A stretch of 64,000 nt of DNA from Eonycteris spelaea (taxonomy: Eukaryota > Chordata > Mammalia > Chiroptera > Pteropodidae): positions 7,440,001-7,504,000 of the forward strand of contig PUFA01000022.1 of NCBI GenBank assembly GCA_003508835.1. The letters run 5' to 3'. Each line of letters opens with the position of its first letter. Position 1 is the stretch's first letter. The position numbers and the translations under genes are program-made. Positions 61,218 through 64,000 of this stretch are shown piece after piece. The notes beneath the pieces are model-generated. The model saw only the letters and a list, made by a program, of their open reading frames with translations, had not been told where the DNA came from and searched no databases.

Positions 61218-62420
61218 CCTAAGAGCTAAATAAAAAAATTCTGACATATAATCTCTCTTGCATTGACTCTTCTATACTAACTATACTCCATTATTCTCAT
61301 TTCTGGATGTAGTTATTATTTTAAACAACATTATTTTTTTAAATGAAGCACCAGTTATTTATCAGGTCTTAATAATATATGTAATAATATATTATTTCAC
61401 TCTATTTTTTCTAATAAGTTTCCAGCTGAAACCCATCCAAACTTTCATGACAGCTGCACTATATTGTGTGCGTTCTTGCTAATCATATTATATTTAATAG
61501 TCATATCATGTCTTGCAAATTTATAACATAAAAATGTTTGCACAGGATGTAAGCTGTTTCTCTTTCATTATGCTGTTGTAGTTTTTAGCACAACTTTATA
61601 AATAAACATTTAAATTAGCAATTAAGGACTATCAGTGAGGTTACCTTAATTGAATATAAAATGTGTAAGTTTCGGTGGAAAGGAGAAATGTTAAACTTTA
61701 AAATTTAACTCTATAAATGTTGTATCAATTTAGTAAAGTGTTAATATGAATTTTTTTATAGCTGTTCTGATTACTATCGCTAAACAACAAAATATTCCAA
61801 AATTTCTGGTATAAAACATTTTATTTTCACAAATTTTGACAAGGAACTAAAAATACCTATTTCCTCTCTCCTACATCTGAACCTCATCTGAAATCTGAAA
61901 TCACCTGGAGATCACTTCATTCACGTATTTAGTGCTCAGCATAGAATAATTCAAAGATTTACTCAGCCAAAATTTTCAAAGAACATAAGACTCTGTCATG
62001 TGGCTTGCCCCCCTCACAGCCTGTCAGCCTCAGAGGAGTCGAACATCTTACATGGCAGATGCATGTCCTTTGAGTCAGCCTTGGAAGTCACAGTATTAAC
62101 TTCTGTTGTCCCTTATTCCTTAAGAGAGTTTTCAGTCTATCTACACAAGGGCAGGAGACAGAGATGCTACTGTTCAATGATGTTAGTGTCAAAGAAACTA
62201 TTTAAGGCCATTTTTTTTAAAAAATGCTGCAATTTCTAAACAATATTATTTGCTTTATATATTGCAAATACATGCTGTGGAAACTCTCTAAATAGTAGAA
62301 CATTTAAAACTGATATGGAATCTCAAATCATAAATTCAATCTCTCATATTTACATGTGAGAAATCTAAAGACTAGAGAAGAAAAATTACTCATCTATGGA
62401 CAAAAAAATACATGATACGT

Positions 62421-62469
62421 AGAGAGAGAGATGATAGATGACAGACAGACAGACAGTCAGACTGACTGA
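62421..62469 (+). repeat. (GA)n(GATA/GACA)n(GACT)n simple repeat
   Basis: GA run, ATGA/TAGA, four GACA units, then GTCA/GACT units, leading into the G-rich tract. Confidence 0.85.
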
Positions 62470-62497
62470 GGGCAGGGCAGGGCAGGGCGGGAGGGGG
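62470..62497 (+). other. Strong G-quadruplex motif
   Basis: Six G-runs (3, 3, 3, 3, 3 and 5) separated by CA, CA, CA, C and A. Confidence 0.9.
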
Positions 62498-63432
62498 CGG
62501 CATCGGCACGGGCAAGCATTTCCACCACGGAGTCAGGGTAGAGTCCAGAGAAAAAACTTGAGCTTGAAGAATCAGTAGAAGAGGAGGTTTCAAGAAACAC
62601 TGCAAGCACGAAACTTAGGGGAAAGTCTGATATATAATCACATGATGTCAAAAACCAGAAAACTTCAGTATAGCTAAAGCGTATGTATAAAATGGCAGTG
62701 GGAGCAGAGGTCCAAGTGGGCATTAGTGGTCACCACTAGTCTAACAGAAAATGCAGACGTTTCCTGTGTAACCCGTGATTCTGCTGTCAGGTATATCATT
62801 TAACCATGTCGTAACATCTGTATTTTGAGCAAATTCTATTTACATTGTGATCCACTATAATCCAAAGGTTATGCTGAGCACACGTATTTGTTTCCACAAT
62901 GCCTGAGACTCCCAGGGAAGGAGTCAATCTCCAGTGCTTCGTATCTCCTACAGTAGTAAACTTCCAGTAACATGCGTATCATATAGCTTAATAACCAAGA
63001 GAATCAACAGAGTAAGTGTCCACATTTTAATAACCAGATATACTAATCACATTACTCCCCAAAGTCATGGCCAAGCCATTGTTTAAATTCTAAAATAATA
63101 CAAATCATGAATAAAAATCATTAATATATGGTTTCTCTGTTATTTCTCATTTTCCTTGGATGCCCAGACATTTTACGCAAGCAAAAATATCGGCCAACTT
63201 TGCAGACATAAATGTAGAGAGAGCTACTGAAATGAAAGTTGTCACTATCCACACAAATATTGTCCAGGATAAGTGCAACATAAATTAACAGATTGCGAGT
63301 ATCTCAATTTTTTTTCAGAGATGGATATATACTAATCTGATGCCATTAAAAGAGTGACCCATCTAGCTCCTCTTATCTGATTCAATGATCAGAAAGTAAT
63401 CTTCCAATTTTAAAATAATTCTCACGTAGATC

Positions 63433-63433
<1 letters not shown>

Positions 63434-63478
<45 letters not shown>
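63434..63478 (+). repeat. (GA)n microsatellite
   Basis: About 22 uninterrupted GA units. Confidence 0.95.
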
Positions 63479-63481
<3 letters not shown>

Positions 63482-64000
63482 AGCGACACATCATTCCTGA
63501 GACTATTAGTGTTCTGGTCCATTTACAATGACCATATTTATTAAAGGATATAGTTAAAATGCCCTGCCCCAAGAAAGAACTTACTCTTCTGTGCGCAGAC
63601 ACAACAAAGTTCTCAGGCATATAAAGTTCCCTTGAATTTTGGTAAGTATATTATAATAATATCAACTTTTACAATTTTCTTGAGAACTAACCACCCAATT
63701 TTCCTTGTCAATACAACTTCTGATCATATGCCTGTTTAAATGTAAAACTCTATAGCACTTAAAATATTATCTAAATATACTCTCTATCCATTTTGCCCAA
63801 TTTGTAGGGTATACCTTCCCTTTATGTTCTTACCAGTCACTAGTAACCCCTTGTCATTAGTTCATGATATCCCATCCAACGCGGATTAAACCTAGCTTTT
63901 TTTAACTTAGGAGTTATTTTTGTTTTATCTTTAACTAAAGAGTATTTTTAATTCTAATTTTTATATTATGCCCTTATAGAAAGATCTGCTTATGAAGAAA

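Larger units (their letters stand above)
60844..64000. other. Non-coding interval with simple repeats
   Basis: Holds a CA/TA tract at 61153-61217, GA/GACA repeats and a G-quadruplex motif at 62421-62500, and a GA run at 63434-63478. No gene or clear retroelement seen. Confidence 0.5.

Overview
The window is mammalian non-coding DNA: AT-rich, CpG-poor, full of microsatellites and worn interspersed repeats (L1, MIR, MLT1-type LTRs, a Tigger1 DNA transposon). I find no host protein-coding gene, tRNA, rRNA or snRNA gene and no CpG island, so it is a gene desert or a large intron. The repeats point to a placental mammal. There is no Alu, rodent B1/B2, or recognisable dog, horse or cow SINE. The short tail-like element at 2696-2799 resembles sequence I associate with bats and other Laurasiatheria, but that guess is weak.

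Three things dominate the layout. (1) Positions 1-10522 and 19223-29707 are near-identical direct copies. The first copy is cut by the window edge, and the simplest reading is a tandem segmental duplication of a unit of about 19.2 kb. One whole unit (10523-29707) and the last 10.5 kb of the preceding unit are visible, joined at about 10522/10523. The two copies differ by small indels about as often as by substitutions, so uncollapsed haplotypes or residual long-read error must be considered. (2) Positions 29708-49097 and 53086-64000 are single-copy desert with decayed L1, MLT1 and other ancient repeats and many simple repeats. These include a compound TG/GA/GC array at 45455 and a strong G-quadruplex motif at 62470. 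(3) A young class II (ERVK-like, betaretrovirus-related) provirus lies at 49104-53079.

The provirus has two nearly identical LTRs of 359 and 366 bp (TG...CA), a perfect 6-bp target duplication (GTGGCT), a tRNA-Lys1,2 primer-binding site, a splice donor, a 5' part of gag broken by frameshifts, a short reverse-transcriptase remnant, an unexplained segment of about 0.6 kb ending in a second polypurine tract, and an open env frame. That frame carries the C-terminal surface part, a furin site, a fusion peptide and the transmembrane-subunit ectodomain, but no membrane anchor. Just before the 3' polypurine tract sits a two-fold repeated motif set in the order and geometry of the type-D-retrovirus constitutive transport element (CTE, an NXF1-binding RNA export signal). 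The element therefore keeps every cis signal for transcription, export, priming and integration while lacking protease, integrase and most of pol: a non-autonomous, possibly trans-mobilised provirus.
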